The notes: generated by a model from the sequence alone, not told the origin. A stretch of DNA of 64,000 nt from Burkholderiales bacterium (GCA_036262035.1 DATAJS010000010.1:1178381-1242380); one strand, 5' to 3'; numbered from the stretch's first letter, positions 23,588 through 33,589 are shown. Made by a program: numbers and translations.

Positions 23588-25135
23588 TTACATCACCACG
23601 TCGATGAGATAAGGCCCGTGATGCGCCATCGCGTTAGCCAGCTCTTTGGTGAACCCCTCGAGATCGTGCACCTGCGCGCCGGGCACGCCGAGGCTCTTCG
23701 CCAGGCCGGGAAAGTCGAGCGTCGGGCGATCGAGCGTGAGCATGTCGATCGCGCGCGGCCCCGGGTTCGCCGCGCCGACGTCGGCGAGCTGGCTGTAGAG
23801 GATCTTGTACGACCGGTTCGAGAAGATGATCACGCACACGTCGAGGCCCTCGCGCGCCATCGTCCACAGCGACTGGAAGGTGTACATCGCGCTGCCGTCG
23901 CCGATCATCGCGATCACCTTGCGGTTGGGACACGCCACCGCCGCGCCGACTGCGACCGGCGTGCCGTAACCGATCGACCCGCCCATGTTGTTGAGCCAGT
24001 CGTGCGGCGGCGCGCCGACGGTATAGGGAAAGAACCCGCGCCCCGTCGTCACCGATTCGTCGACGACGATCGCGTTCTCGGGCAGCGTCGCGCCGAGCGC
24101 CTGCCCGAGGCCTTCGAGCGTGAACTTGCCGGTCGGTTTCTCGGGCCGCTTCGCCTGTGCCACACCCGAAGGCTTTTCGTTCAACGCGCCGAGCTCGGCG
24201 GCGAGCGCTTCGAGCGAGGCGAGGGGATCGCCTTCGACCGGACACAAGACGGTCGTATCGCAACCGGGCGGTGTGAGCACGCTCGGCTTGCCCGGATACG
24301 CGAAGAACGCGGCCGGCGCCTTGGCGCCGCAGAGCACCATCTGCGTGACACCCTTGAGCTGTTCCTGCGCGGTCTCGACGACGAAGTGCAGCCGCAGCGT
24401 CGCCACGCGGCCCGCGCCGCGCTCGATGCGCGCCGTGCCGCCGGCGGCCTGCACGCGGCAGCCGGTCTTCGCGGCGATCCGGCCCGCGAGATCGAGCCCG
24501 CGCTCGCGCAGCGCGCGCCCGCCGAGGAACAGCATCGAAGCGTTGCCCTGCGAAAGCCGCTTAGCCGCGGCGACGACGTCGTCTTTGCGCGGTCCCGGCG
24601 GCGGCGGAGTGTCGGGCGTATCCGCGACCCCGTCGGCTTCGCCCCACGCGGTATCGGCGGGCAGGATGAGCGTCGCGATCTGCCCCGGGGCGACCCGCGC
24701 CGCCTGGATCGCGAGCGCGCCGTCGCCCGCGACGGTCTTCGACGTGGGCGAGGTCTTCACCCAGTGCGAGAACGGCCGCGCGATGCCTTCGATGTCGGCG
24801 GTGAGCGGGGTGTCGTACTGGATGTGATAGAGCGCGTGCTCGCCGACGATGTTGACGATGCCCGAGCCGGCTTTCTTCGCGTTGTGCAGGTTGGCGGCCG
24901 AATTGGCGAGGCCGGGGCCGAGATGCAGCAGGGTCGACGCCGGCGTGTCGGTCATGCGGTAGTAGCCGTCGGCCGCGCCGCTGCACACGCCTTCGAAGAG
25001 ACCCAGCACGCAGCGCATGCCTTCGACGCGGTCGAGCGCGCCGACGAAATGCATCTCCGAAGTGCCGGGGTTGGCGAAGCAGACGTCGACCCCGCCTTTG
25101 AGCAACGTGCGAACGAGACTTTCAGCGCCGTTCAT
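23588..25135 (-). CDS. ThDP-dependent enzyme (benzoylformate decarboxylase/acetolactate synthase-like)
   Basis: The 515-residue protein has E48 in GLFEGVCSGAADGYYR, a central domain with SMLFLGGRALRERGLDLAG, and a full ThDP motif MIGDGSAMYTFQSLW with Asn in FSNRSYKIL. The GLFEG context and GDGSAMYTFQSLWTMA place it nearer to the benzoylformate decarboxylase-like/IlvB-type subgroup than to the other three enzymes here. It may act on an aromatic or branched 2-keto acid. The ATG has GGGGGAG near it. It is divergent from the Bug gene at 25217, so the two could share control. Confidence 0.86.
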   Translation of the reverse strand: MNGAESLVRTLLKGGVDVCFANPGTSEMHFVGALDRVEGMRCVLGLFEGVCSGAADGYYRMTDTPASTLLHLGPGLANSAANLHNAKKAGSGIVNIVGEHALYHIQYDTPLTADIEGIARPFSHWVKTSPTSKTVAGDGALAIQAARVAPGQIATLILPADTAWGEADGVADTPDTPPPPGPRKDDVVAAAKRLSQGNASMLFLGGRALRERGLDLAGRIAAKTGCRVQAAGGTARIERGAGRVATLRLHFVVETAQEQLKGVTQMVLCGAKAPAAFFAYPGKPSVLTPPGCDTTVLCPVEGDPLASLEALAAELGALNEKPSGVAQAKRPEKPTGKFTLEGLGQALGATLPENAIVVDESVTTGRGFFPYTVGAPPHDWLNNMGGSIGYGTPVAVGAAVACPNRKVIAMIGDGSAMYTFQSLWTMAREGLDVCVIIFSNRSYKILYSQLADVGAANPGPRAIDMLTLDRPTLDFPGLAKSLGVPGAQVHDLEGFTKELANAMAHHGPYLIDVVM

Positions 25136-25216
25136 CCGGACTCCCCCTGGGTTATTTACGCCGCGCCGTCGAGGATACCGTAGGTTAGACTGACGCACCG
25201 ATCGGTGGAGACGACC

Positions 25217-26200
25217 GTGCGATCACTCTCGACATACGCCGTCTTTTCGTTCATCGCCTGCGCCTGCGGCGCTTCCGCTCACGCGCAGACCGAAGCGGGC
25301 TATCCGGTCCGAAGCTTGCGCCTGATCGTTCCTTTCGCTCCCGGCGGCACCACGGACACGGTCGCGCGGCTCGTCGCGCGCGAGACGACCAAATCGCTCG
25401 GCCAGTCGATCGTCGTCGAGAATCGCCCGGGTGCGGGCGGTCTCATCGGCGCGGACGCGGTGCTCAAGCTGCCGGCCGACGGTTATACGCTCGCCTTCGC
25501 GACGATCAGCACGCTCGCCGTCCAGCCGCTCCTGCAGGCGAAGCCCACCTACGACCCGCAGAAAGAGTTCGCGCTCGTCACGCAGATCGCGACGCTGCCT
25601 TACGTCGTCGCGGCGCATCCGTCGCTGCCGGCGCACAGCGTGCGAGAGCTCGTGAAGCTCGCGCGGGCGAAACCCGCGTCGATCAGCTTCGGCTCGCCGG
25701 GATACGGCACGGGGGCGCATCTGACCGCCGAGTACCTGTGCAGCGTCACCGGTATGAAGCTCGTGCACGTTCCGTACAAAGGGGATGCGCCGGGCACGAT
25801 CGATCTCATCGCCGGGCAGATCGCGATCGCGGTGTTCCCTCCGATCTCGCTGGTGCCCCATATCAGAGCCGGCCGCCTGCGCGCGCTCGCGGTGACGTCG
25901 TCCGCACGATCCATCGCTTTGCCCGAAACCCCGACCGTCGCGGAATCGGGCTACCCCGGATTCGAATCGGGCTCGTGGAACGGCATCGCCGTGCGCACCG
26001 GCACGCCCGAGGCCATCGTGCGGCGGCTGCACAAGGACATCGCCGCAGTCCTCGCGGAAAGCCCGCAGGTGCGCGGCAACATCGAAGCCAGCGGAAGCAA
26101 GGTCGTGGGCAATACGCCGGAGGAATTCGGCGCGTACGTTCGAGGCGAGATCGCGAAGTGGCGTAGCGTGATCGCCAAGGCGGGAATCAGGATCGACTGA
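25217..26200 (+). CDS. Bug/TctC-family periplasmic binding protein
   Basis: The 327-residue receptor is started here at GTG 25217 because GGAG lies 6 bases ahead; a GTG at 25205 has no ribosome site. The signal peptide is VRSLSTYAVFSFIACACGAS with AHA-Q cleavage. The ligand loop is canonical (PFAPGGTTDTVARL), followed by ENRPGAGGLIG and LPADGYTLAF, and the second lobe has PYKGDAPGTIDLIAG. It is divergent from a ThDP enzyme and 77 bases ahead of another Bug gene of a different subgroup. Confidence 0.9.
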   Translation: MRSLSTYAVFSFIACACGASAHAQTEAGYPVRSLRLIVPFAPGGTTDTVARLVARETTKSLGQSIVVENRPGAGGLIGADAVLKLPADGYTLAFATISTLAVQPLLQAKPTYDPQKEFALVTQIATLPYVVAAHPSLPAHSVRELVKLARAKPASISFGSPGYGTGAHLTAEYLCSVTGMKLVHVPYKGDAPGTIDLIAGQIAIAVFPPISLVPHIRAGRLRALAVTSSARSIALPETPTVAESGYPGFESGSWNGIAVRTGTPEAIVRRLHKDIAAVLAESPQVRGNIEASGSKVVGNTPEEFGAYVRGEIAKWRSVIAKAGIRID

Positions 26201-26277
26201 GATGAGTTACAAAGCGGTCCGCCGAAGCATCGGGCGGGCTGTCGATCAAGGGGGCACCGTTTCGGAGGAGGAACGCG

Positions 26278-27273
26278 ATGCGCTGCACGATCGAAACACG
26301 CCGTGGAATGTCGTTCTTCATCATCGCGGTCGCCGTGTCGCTGTATCCGGCCGCGTCGCGGGCGCAGGCCCAGGCTTTCCCGACCAAACCCGTGCGCTAC
26401 ATCGTGCCGTTCGGCGCGGGCGGCTCTCCCGATCTCGTCGCGCGGCTCATCACCGAGCGCCTCTCCCGCCTGTGGGGACACCAGGTCGTCGTCGAGAACC
26501 GTGCGGGCGTGGCGGGTGTGCTCGGCACCGCGTTCGTCGCCAAATCGCCGCCCGACGGGCACACCCTGGTCCAGTGCAACATCGCTTCGAGCGCGATCGG
26601 CGTGACCCTGTTCGCCAAGATCCCCTACGACCAGTTGCGCGACATCGCAGCGGTCACGCGCATCGGTCTCACGCCGAACATCATCACGGTGCACCCGTCG
26701 ATGCCGACGAAGTCGATGAAGGAGCTCGTCGCGTTCGCGAAGCGCCATCCGGGCAAGCTGAGCTATTCCTCGGGGCAGGTCGGCACTTCGCCGCAGCTCT
26801 CGATGGAGCTCGTCAAGCTGGTCGCGAAGATCGACATCGTGAACATCCCTTACAAGATCGGCGCGCAAGGCATCACCGACAACATCGCCGGCCAGGTCCC
26901 GGTCGGCATCTCCAACTTCCCCGCGTCGGTCGCGCCGGTTCAGTCCGGTCGGCTGCGTCCGCTCGCGGTCACCAGCGCGACGCGCACGACACAGCTTCCC
27001 GACGTCCCCACGGTGCAGGAGGCGGGAGTGCCCGGCATCGACGTCAATTCGTGGCAGGGCGTGTGTGCGCCGGCCGCCACGCCCGCGGCGCTGCTCGACA
27101 AGCTCAACACCGACATCAATTCGGTGTTGCGCATACCCGAGATCCATCAGCGGATGGAAGAGCTGGTGATGGTGGGGCCGCAGACCACGCGGGAGGAATT
27201 CGATCAGTTCATACGTTCCGAGATCGCGCGCTGGGCGAAAGTGATCAGGGACGCGCACATTCCGCTGCAATAG
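26278..27273 (+). CDS. Bug/TctC-family periplasmic binding protein
   Basis: The 331-residue receptor has a signal peptide with an unusually long n-region (MRCTIETRRG, then MSFFIIAVAVSLYPAASRAQ). It matches the copies at 8013 and 9045 along its length (PFGAGGSPDLVARL, QCNIASSAIGVTLF, PYKIGAQGITDNIAG). The 38 bases before and across the start (CACCGTTTCGGAGG, then GCGATGCGCTG) are nearly identical to those of the gene at 8013. The duplication therefore carried the 5' leader too. A shorter start at MSFF would have a more normal signal, but the conserved leader supports this ATG. Confidence 0.92.
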   Translation: MRCTIETRRGMSFFIIAVAVSLYPAASRAQAQAFPTKPVRYIVPFGAGGSPDLVARLITERLSRLWGHQVVVENRAGVAGVLGTAFVAKSPPDGHTLVQCNIASSAIGVTLFAKIPYDQLRDIAAVTRIGLTPNIITVHPSMPTKSMKELVAFAKRHPGKLSYSSGQVGTSPQLSMELVKLVAKIDIVNIPYKIGAQGITDNIAGQVPVGISNFPASVAPVQSGRLRPLAVTSATRTTQLPDVPTVQEAGVPGIDVNSWQGVCAPAATPAALLDKLNTDINSVLRIPEIHQRMEELVMVGPQTTREEFDQFIRSEIARWAKVIRDAHIPLQ

Positions 27274-27285
27274 CGCCCCGCAGGC

Positions 27286-28614
27286 TCAGGACCAGTCGAT
27301 TCGCTCGAAGATCGCGTGCAGCTTCGCGCCGCGCGAGGCGCTGAGCTTTTCAGCATGAGCGATGCGTCCGAGCAGGTGCGCGCGGAAATCGCGGTGTGCC
27401 CCGCGATTCTGGGACGCGACTCCCCGATGCACGCAATTGGTGAGTATCGCCTTGAGCCGGTCGAACTCGGCGCGCCGCACGTTCGGTTTGTCGTTGACGA
27501 CGATGCCGGTGAGGATCTGTCGATCGCTACGGTGCATCACGCGCGTCTTGCGGTGATTCACTTCGAACCCTTCCTCGCGCGCGATCGCGGCCACCGTGTC
27601 GGCGAGGCGATCGATGCGCCGCCTCACCGGCTCGCCGCCCGAGAACGCGAGGTCGTCGGCGTAGCGCGTGTAGGTCGCGCCGACGCTTGCGGCGAGCGCG
27701 GCGAGACGCAGGTCGAGGTGCAGCGCGCACAGATTGGAGAGCGCCGGCGAAGTCGGCGCGCCCTGTGGAAGATGGGCGAGCTCGAGCGTCTTGCGGTCCA
27801 GCCACGGCAGGCGAAACGCCGGATCGGGCGCGGCCACTCCCCGCAGCATGCGCGAAGTCACGCGATTGGTGCACAGGCCGGTCAGCATGCGGGCCGTGGC
27901 GTGCGGATAACCGAGCGTCTCGAACAGCGCATGGATGCGCGGCGCGGGAATGCCCGGAAAGAAATCGCGCAGGTCCATGCGCAGCACGACGTCCGACCCG
28001 CAATGCGGCCGCGCGTAGGTGACGCACGAACGGCCCGGGCGAAAGCCGTGCGCGGCCGGATGCACCGGCACCGGCGCGAGTATCTCCGCGAGTACCTTGC
28101 GCTGGATCGCGCGCAGCCGGGACTTGGGTGCTTCCATGAGCCGGTAGCCTTCGCGCTTGGCCACCCAGCGGTAGTTGTAATGACAGAGCGCGCCGGCGTC
28201 GTCGATCATGCCGCGGATGTCGGCGAGCCAGTCGAGGACCGACGTCGAGACGCCGAGCCACGCGGCGAGGTCGCCCGGTGTGGCCAGCGACGGCACGGCG
28301 CAGGCGGCGAGCGCGCCCGGGCGCGGCGCCATGCGCGGAGGCTCGATCGGATAGTGGCGGATGCGCGGCTTGCGCGATGCGCGCCATGCGTCGAGATAAC
28401 CCTCGTCCTGCTCGATGAACGTGAGAAGCCGGCTTCGCTGCGAGAAATCGAGCCGGAAGCCGAAGCGCGCGAACACGCGCTCCGCGAACGGCGCGATCCA
28501 GCGCGCCCTGCTGCCGAGCGTCCACTTTGCGCGCGCGGCGAATTCTTCGGCGGTCGCTTCGCCCGCGAGCAACGCATCGGCCAGGGCTTCGGCCACTCGA
28601 CGCTGGGATTTCAT
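27286..28614 (-). CDS. Retron-clade reverse transcriptase without a visible ncRNA
   Basis: The 442-residue protein has a roughly 140-residue N-terminal domain and then an RT domain: AHGFRPGRS (188-196), LRMDLRDFFPGI (211-222), LPQGAPTSPALSNL (282-295), and the catalytic YADD (318-321). YARPH (200-204) lies where retron RTs carry NAxxH, and LTGIVVN (369-375) resembles the retron VTG motif. The long N-terminal domain recalls myxobacterial Mx162-type retron RTs. A retron RNA should precede the gene, yet only 88 bases separate it from a divergent CoA-transferase, and the 3' side abuts a Bug gene. No maturase or HNH domain is present, so it is not a group II intron protein. Confidence 0.85.
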   Translation of the reverse strand: MKSQRRVAEALADALLAGEATAEEFAARAKWTLGSRARWIAPFAERVFARFGFRLDFSQRSRLLTFIEQDEGYLDAWRASRKPRIRHYPIEPPRMAPRPGALAACAVPSLATPGDLAAWLGVSTSVLDWLADIRGMIDDAGALCHYNYRWVAKREGYRLMEAPKSRLRAIQRKVLAEILAPVPVHPAAHGFRPGRSCVTYARPHCGSDVVLRMDLRDFFPGIPAPRIHALFETLGYPHATARMLTGLCTNRVTSRMLRGVAAPDPAFRLPWLDRKTLELAHLPQGAPTSPALSNLCALHLDLRLAALAASVGATYTRYADDLAFSGGEPVRRRIDRLADTVAAIAREEGFEVNHRKTRVMHRSDRQILTGIVVNDKPNVRRAEFDRLKAILTNCVHRGVASQNRGAHRDFRAHLLGRIAHAEKLSASRGAKLHAIFERIDWS

Positions 28615-28702
28615 CGGTGCTTCATCGCGGCATAAGACGGTTACCATCGAGACTAGCCGCAGGCGCGGCGTCGTCGCAAGAGACACGGAGGAGAATTCCC
28701 GT

Positions 28703-30103
28703 ATGAACCCCGGATTCGAAGAGATCATGAACGTCCGCGGCCGCGGCATGCCCGAGGCCGGTGAAGTCGCCATCACCGGAAGCGATCCGGTCTACTCGGC
28801 GCGGTTCAGGATCGGCGAGACCACCGCGAACATCCTCGCGGGCATCGGTGTCGCGGTCACCGACATCCACGAGATGAAGACCGGACGGCGCCAGAAAACC
28901 GCGGTCGACGCCCGACAGGCCGCCGCGACGTGCAACAGCTCGAAGTACCTGAGCGAGCCCGCGCCCGGCGGCGGCTGGCGTCAGGTGCCGGCGACGCCTT
29001 CGATGAGCCACATGCGCTCGATCACTCAGCCGTGGCGCTGCAAGGACGGGCGCTGGTATCTGCCGCATTTCAACCTGCCGCACCTGCACGACCGCGTCAT
29101 CGGCGTGCTCGGCTGCGAATCGAATGCCGACGCGGTGGCCAAAGCGATCGCACGCTGGGATTCGCACGACCTGGAAGAAGCGATCGCCGAAGCGCGTGCG
29201 TGCGGCTCCATCGTGCGCTCGAACGCCGAGTGGCTAGCGCATCCCCACGGCCGCATGCTCGCCGGCAAGCCGCTGATCGAGATCACCAGGATCGGCGACA
29301 GCGATCCCGTGCCTTTCGCCGCGGGCGGCAGGCCGCTCGCGGGCATCAAGGTGCTCGATCTCACGCGCATCCTCGCCGGCCCGATCGCCGCGCGCACGCT
29401 CGCTGAGAACGGCGCGGACGTGCTCATGGTCACCGCGAAGCACTTGCCGCAGGTGCCCGAGCACGTGAAGGACACGAGCCACGGCAAGCGAAGCTGCTTC
29501 CTCGATCTCACGAGAGCCGAAGACCTCGCGGCGCTCAGGAAGCTCGCCCGGAGCGCCGACGTTTTCAGCCAGGGGTATCGCCCCGGCATCATGGACAGGC
29601 TCGGTCTCTCGCCCGAGCAGCTCGCGCAAGAGCGTCCGGGCTTGATCTATCTCTCGATCAGCTGCTACGGCGCCGGCGGACCATTCTCGAACCGCGGCGG
29701 ATGGGAGCAGATCGCGCAGTCGGCGACCGGCATCTGCCTCGACAACGGCGACGAGCGGCCCAAGCTCCTGCCGGCGTCGGCGTGCGATTACACCACCGGC
29801 TACAACGGCGCGTACGGCGTGCTGCTCGCGCTCGCGCGGCGCGCGCGGGAAGGCGGCTCGTATCACGTGCGCGTGTCGCTGTGCCGCTCGGGTATGTATA
29901 TCTACAAGCAGGGACACGTCGCGTATCCACAGCCGGACATGGGGCTTGGCCAGGACGAGCTCGACTCGATCATGGTCGAGTCGAACGGCGGTCACGGCGC
30001 GCTCAGGCACCTCGGTCCGGTGCTGAGCATGTCGGAGACCAAACCTTACTGGGACAAGCCTTCGCCGGTGCTCGGCTCGAGCCGGCCGGAATGGCTGGCG
30101 TAA
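28703..30103 (+). CDS. CaiB/BaiF-type (class III) CoA-transferase-like protein
   Basis: The 466-residue protein has a family III CoA-transferase core from about residue 210: GIKVLDLTRILAGPIAARTL, GKRSCFLDL, YRPGIMDRLGL and LIYLSISCYG. The N-terminal 200 residues contain a second, degenerate half (FRIGETTANILAGIG, SNAEWLAHPHG) resembling the C-terminal part of the fold, so the domain order is permuted relative to single-domain members. The CDYTTGYNGAYG segment corresponds to the active-site region. It transfers CoA between carboxylic acids in catabolism; the substrate is unknown. GGAGGAG precedes the ATG. It is divergent from the reverse transcriptase. Confidence 0.8.
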   Translation: MNPGFEEIMNVRGRGMPEAGEVAITGSDPVYSARFRIGETTANILAGIGVAVTDIHEMKTGRRQKTAVDARQAAATCNSSKYLSEPAPGGGWRQVPATPSMSHMRSITQPWRCKDGRWYLPHFNLPHLHDRVIGVLGCESNADAVAKAIARWDSHDLEEAIAEARACGSIVRSNAEWLAHPHGRMLAGKPLIEITRIGDSDPVPFAAGGRPLAGIKVLDLTRILAGPIAARTLAENGADVLMVTAKHLPQVPEHVKDTSHGKRSCFLDLTRAEDLAALRKLARSADVFSQGYRPGIMDRLGLSPEQLAQERPGLIYLSISCYGAGGPFSNRGGWEQIAQSATGICLDNGDERPKLLPASACDYTTGYNGAYGVLLALARRAREGGSYHVRVSLCRSGMYIYKQGHVAYPQPDMGLGQDELDSIMVESNGGHGALRHLGPVLSMSETKPYWDKPSPVLGSSRPEWLA

Positions 30104-30376
30104 GGTTGCGGCGGACTGCTCCAACCCATCTGGTTGTCCGTGAGCAAGCCTGCACGGAGTGCAGCAGCGCTCATGGGTTGTGTTGCCGATCTCAAGCAAA
30201 AACCCCGGGGTAACCCCGGAGAGGCGTGCAGCGATCGTGAGGACTCGCGTCATCGCCCGCTTGGAGCAGCCGCCGCGCGTCGAGGCTAATCGAGGGCGCG
30301 CGATCCGGCAAGTGGACGACCAGGTGCAGTCGACGATGCACGTGCCGCGCTTCGGCGCGTATTGACCAGGCGGCTC

Positions 30377-31357
30377 TCACTGCTTCGCGAGGCCGAGATC
30401 GACCAGAACCGCCTTGTCTGCGGCGTATTCCTGCTCGAGCTCTTTCTTAAGCTGAGCGCCGGTCACGAAATGCGGGCTCCAGTAGTTCTTGTCGATGTCC
30501 GCTTTCCACTCGGGCGTCTCGGTCACCCGGCGCAGCGCGGTCTCCCAGTACGCGACCTGCGGCGCGGCGAGATTCTTCGGCGCGAACACGCCGCGCCACG
30601 AGCCCGAGACCACGTTGACGCCCTGCTCGCGCCAGGTGGGCGCTGTCGCGAGCGCGCCCGGAAGCCTCTGCGGCGCCGCCACCGCGAGCACGCGCATGCG
30701 GCCGTTCGCGACGTGGGCGATCGCGTTGCCCGCGCCGATCACGACGAGATCGATGTGGCCGCCGAGCACCGCGGGTATTGCTTCGGCCGAGCCTTTGAAG
30801 ACGACGACTTTCAGATCGCGCGGATTGCCGCCGAGCGTTTTCACCAGTAGCCCCGCCGCGACGTGGCGGCTCCCGCCGAACGTGTTCGCGAAGCCGACCG
30901 ACAGCGACTTCGGGTCCTTCTTCAGGCGGTCGCCGAGGTCCCTGGCATTTGCGATATTCGAGTTCGCGGCGACCCCGAAGGCGACGTAGTCCTGCAGCAT
31001 GATCGCGATCGGCGTGAAGTCCGCGTACGTGAGCGTGCTCGCGCCGACGATGTGGTTGCTCGCGTTGCTGCTCGTCGCGACCATCAGGGTGTGCGGATCG
31101 CCCGCGCGCTGCGCGACGTAGGTCGCGGCGATGTTGCCGCCGCCGCCGGGCTTGTTGACGATGGTGATCGTCGTCGGCACCGCTTTCACCGCGGCGAGCC
31201 CGCGCTCGATCGTGCGCGCGGTGTTGTCGTTGCTGCCGCCGGGAACGGAAGCGGCGACGATCTCCACGTTTTTCTGCGGGACCCAGCCTTGCGCGCACGC
31301 CGCGGCGGCGGCCGCGGACAGGACGATGCCCGATAGCGTCGCAACGACAGTCTTCAC
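30377..31357 (-). CDS. Bug/TctC-family binding protein, TctC-like subgroup
   Basis: The 326-residue receptor starts at GTG 31357 with GGGAGGAG just ahead. The signal peptide is VKTVVATLSGIVLSAAAAAA with ACA-Q cleavage. It differs from most Bug proteins here: the loop reads ASVPGGSNDNTART, then NKPGGGGNIAATY, and it carries GDPHTLMVATSS, close to the true TctC at 45700 (GDPHVIATATGS). It therefore belongs with operon-type TctC proteins although no tctBA is beside it. It could serve the orphan tctB-tctA at 5060. The upstream neighbour on the same strand is the transhydrogenase. Confidence 0.9.
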   Translation of the reverse strand: MKTVVATLSGIVLSAAAAAACAQGWVPQKNVEIVAASVPGGSNDNTARTIERGLAAVKAVPTTITIVNKPGGGGNIAATYVAQRAGDPHTLMVATSSNASNHIVGASTLTYADFTPIAIMLQDYVAFGVAANSNIANARDLGDRLKKDPKSLSVGFANTFGGSRHVAAGLLVKTLGGNPRDLKVVVFKGSAEAIPAVLGGHIDLVVIGAGNAIAHVANGRMRVLAVAAPQRLPGALATAPTWREQGVNVVSGSWRGVFAPKNLAAPQVAYWETALRRVTETPEWKADIDKNYWSPHFVTGAQLKKELEQEYAADKAVLVDLGLAKQ

Positions 31358-31389
31358 GGCTCCTCCCGGACGCTTTGCGCGTCGTCGTT

Positions 31390-32757
31390 CTAGATCACGC
31401 GGTTCAGCCCGTTCAGCGCGGCGACGCGATACGCCTCCGCCATGGTCGGGTAATTGAAAGTCGTATTGATGAAGTAACGCAGCGTATTGGCCTCGCCGGG
31501 CTGCGTCATGACGGCCTGGCCGATGTGAATGATCTCCGAAGCCTGGCTGCCGAAGCAATGGATGCCGAGGATGCGCAGGGTCTCGCGATGGAACAGGATC
31601 TTCAGCATGCCGGTCGTGCGGCCGACGATCTGTGCCCTCGCGAGGTGGCGGAAGAATGCGTGGCCGACCTCGTAAGGCACCTTCTGCGCCGTGAGCTCGC
31701 GCTCGGTGGCGCCGAGCGAGCTGATCTCGGGGATGGTGTAGATCCCGGTGGGAATGTCTTCGACCAGGCGCTGGTCGCACGTGCCGGTGAGCGCGTGCGT
31801 GGCGGCGAACCGGCCCTGGTCGTAGGACGCGCTGGCGAGGCTGGGATAGCCGACCACGTCGCCGACCGCGTAGATGTGCGCCTGGGCGGTCTGGTACGAC
31901 GCATTGACGACGATCGATCCGCGCTCGTTGATCTCGAGGCCGATCGCGTCGAGCCCCATCGCATCCGAGTTGCCGGTGCGGCCCTGCGCCCACAGCAGCA
32001 CGTCGCTCTGGATGACCTTGTTGGACTTCAGGTGCACGCGCACCCCCGAGTCGTCGGCTTCGACGCGCGCGTATTCCTCGCTGTGGCGGATGAGCACGCC
32101 GCGCTCGCGCAGGTGGTAGGCGAGCGCGTCGATGATCTCGTCGTCGAGGAAGGACAACAGCTTGTCCCGGGTGTTGATGAGGTTCACCTTGATGCGCAAG
32201 CCGCGGAAGATCGAGGCGTACTCGCAGCCGATCACCCCGGCGCCGTAGATCGTGATGCTGCGCGGCGTCTCGTTCAGGCGCAGCACGGTGTCGCTGTCGA
32301 CGATGCGCGGATGCGAGAAATCGACGTCCGGCGGACGGTAGGGGCGCGATCCGGTCGCGAGGACGAAGCGGTCGGCGCGCAGGCGATGCTTCGCCCCGTT
32401 CGGCGCCGCCACCTCGACCGTTTGCGCGTCGACGAACGCGGCCCGGCCGCCGATCACGTCGACGTGATTGCGCTCGTAGAAGCCGCGGCGGAGCTGAACC
32501 TGGCTGCGGATCGCCGCTTCGGCCTTGCGGATGAGGTCGAGGTAATCGGGCTCGGTCCGGGTGCCGTTGTCGGCAAGCTGCTGGATCGCATGGCGCAGCG
32601 CCTTGCTCGGTATCGTGCCCCTGTGGGTGCACGAGCCGCCGACGTCCACGTCCTGATCGATCACCGCGACGCGGCGGCCGCCCTTGGAAGCCGTCATCGC
32701 AGCGCCCTCTCCGGCGGGGCCGCTGCCGATGACGATGACGTCGTACTGTTCGCGCAA
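31390..32757 (-). CDS. sthA: Soluble pyridine nucleotide transhydrogenase
   Basis: The 455-residue flavoprotein has the glutathione-reductase-like layout: FAD motif [14 protein letters not shown], second dinucleotide motif [14 protein letters not shown] near residue 178, FAD-contact YAVGDVVG near residue 305, and a C-terminal dimerisation domain. The active-site region reads [15 protein letters not shown], where only one Cys of the usual redox pair remains. That is diagnostic of SthA, which exchanges hydride between NADPH and NAD+. The start codon is TTG (32757). It is the upstream gene of a short unit with the Bug gene at 30377. It likely balances NAD(P)H pools. Confidence 0.93.
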   Translation of the reverse strand: MREQYDVIVIGSGPAGEGAAMTASKGGRRVAVIDQDVDVGGSCTHRGTIPSKALRHAIQQLADNGTRTEPDYLDLIRKAEAAIRSQVQLRRGFYERNHVDVIGGRAAFVDAQTVEVAAPNGAKHRLRADRFVLATGSRPYRPPDVDFSHPRIVDSDTVLRLNETPRSITIYGAGVIGCEYASIFRGLRIKVNLINTRDKLLSFLDDEIIDALAYHLRERGVLIRHSEEYARVEADDSGVRVHLKSNKVIQSDVLLWAQGRTGNSDAMGLDAIGLEINERGSIVVNASYQTAQAHIYAVGDVVGYPSLASASYDQGRFAATHALTGTCDQRLVEDIPTGIYTIPEISSLGATERELTAQKVPYEVGHAFFRHLARAQIVGRTTGMLKILFHRETLRILGIHCFGSQASEIIHIGQAVMTQPGEANTLRYFINTTFNYPTMAEAYRVAALNGLNRVI

Positions 32758-32884
32758 GGTCAGCTCTCGTTACGGGTAATGTTGTCCACGCGAATCGGGG
32801 AGCACATCCCGTACCGACACGAGGCGGCGTGGCCCGGCAGCGAAGCAAGGCGCAATTATGGCGTATCGCGGAACCGGTGGCGGC

Positions 32885-33577
32885 TCAGTCGACGACGAGG
32901 TCCGGCAACGCCGCAAGCGTGGCGATCTCGGCGTCGGGGTTCGACGGCATGCGCTCCGGCGGCTGCCTTGTCCGGTTGCACCACACGACCCTGAATCCGA
33001 ATGCTTTCGCCGAGAACGCATCCCAGCCGTTCGAAGAGACGAAACAGATTTCCACCGGCGCCACGTGCAGCCGGTCGACAGCGAGCTTGTATACCGAGGG
33101 ATGCGGCTTGTAGACGCCGACGTCGGCGACCGACAGCACGTCGTCGAGCAAACCCGCGATTCCGGCGTTGGCGACCGCCGCGGACAACATCGACGGCGAG
33201 CCGTTCGAAAGGATCGCGAGCTTCAGGCCGCTCGCCTTGAGGCGCGAGAGCGTCCCGGTCACGTCTGCATACGCGCCCAGACGCAGATAGAGCGCCATCA
33301 GCCGCTCGCGCAGATCGGCGTCGTTCAAGCCGTGGCTCTCCATCGCGAAGTCCAGCGCTTCGCCCGTCACCTGCCGGAAATCGACGTAACGCCCCCCGAG
33401 GCTGCGCAGCCAGGTGTACTGGAGCTGCTTCGCGCGCCATAACTCAGAGAGCGGCTGCCATTTCGCGCCGAGCGCGTTCGCCTCGCGCTCGGCCGCGCTG
33501 TTGACGTCGAAGAGCGTGCCGTAGGCGTCGAAGACGCACGCGCGAATCCCGTTCAGTGCATGGTAAGTCCGCATCAT
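32885..33577 (-). CDS. Haloacid dehalogenase type II
   Basis: The 230-residue protein is an L-2-haloacid dehalogenase: nucleophile Asp in CVFDAYGTLFD (about D16), substrate-binding Arg region downstream, Ser/Asn in ILSNGSP, Lys in VYKPHPS, and SSNGWDAFSAKAFGF near residue 180, which is typical of the dehalogenase subgroup and not of generic phosphatases. It hydrolyses 2-haloalkanoic acids with inversion to D-2-hydroxyacids. Two adjacent ATG codons are possible. Its start overlaps the beginning of the truncated membrane-protein frame on the other strand. Confidence 0.9.
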   Translation of the reverse strand: MMRTYHALNGIRACVFDAYGTLFDVNSAAEREANALGAKWQPLSELWRAKQLQYTWLRSLGGRYVDFRQVTGEALDFAMESHGLNDADLRERLMALYLRLGAYADVTGTLSRLKASGLKLAILSNGSPSMLSAAVANAGIAGLLDDVLSVADVGVYKPHPSVYKLAVDRLHVAPVEICFVSSNGWDAFSAKAFGFRVVWCNRTRQPPERMPSNPDAEIATLAALPDLVVD

Positions 33578-33589
33578 GTGACTCCGGCG

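Noticed and set aside
28615..28702. msr-msd retron RNA
   Set aside because: Only 88 bases, containing the ribosome site of the divergent gene; no inverted repeat of the a1/a2 type was seen.
30104..30376. Possible small gene or RNA between the CoA-transferase and Bug genes
   Set aside because: Short frames lack ribosome sites and no stable fold or tRNA pattern was seen; reported as empty.
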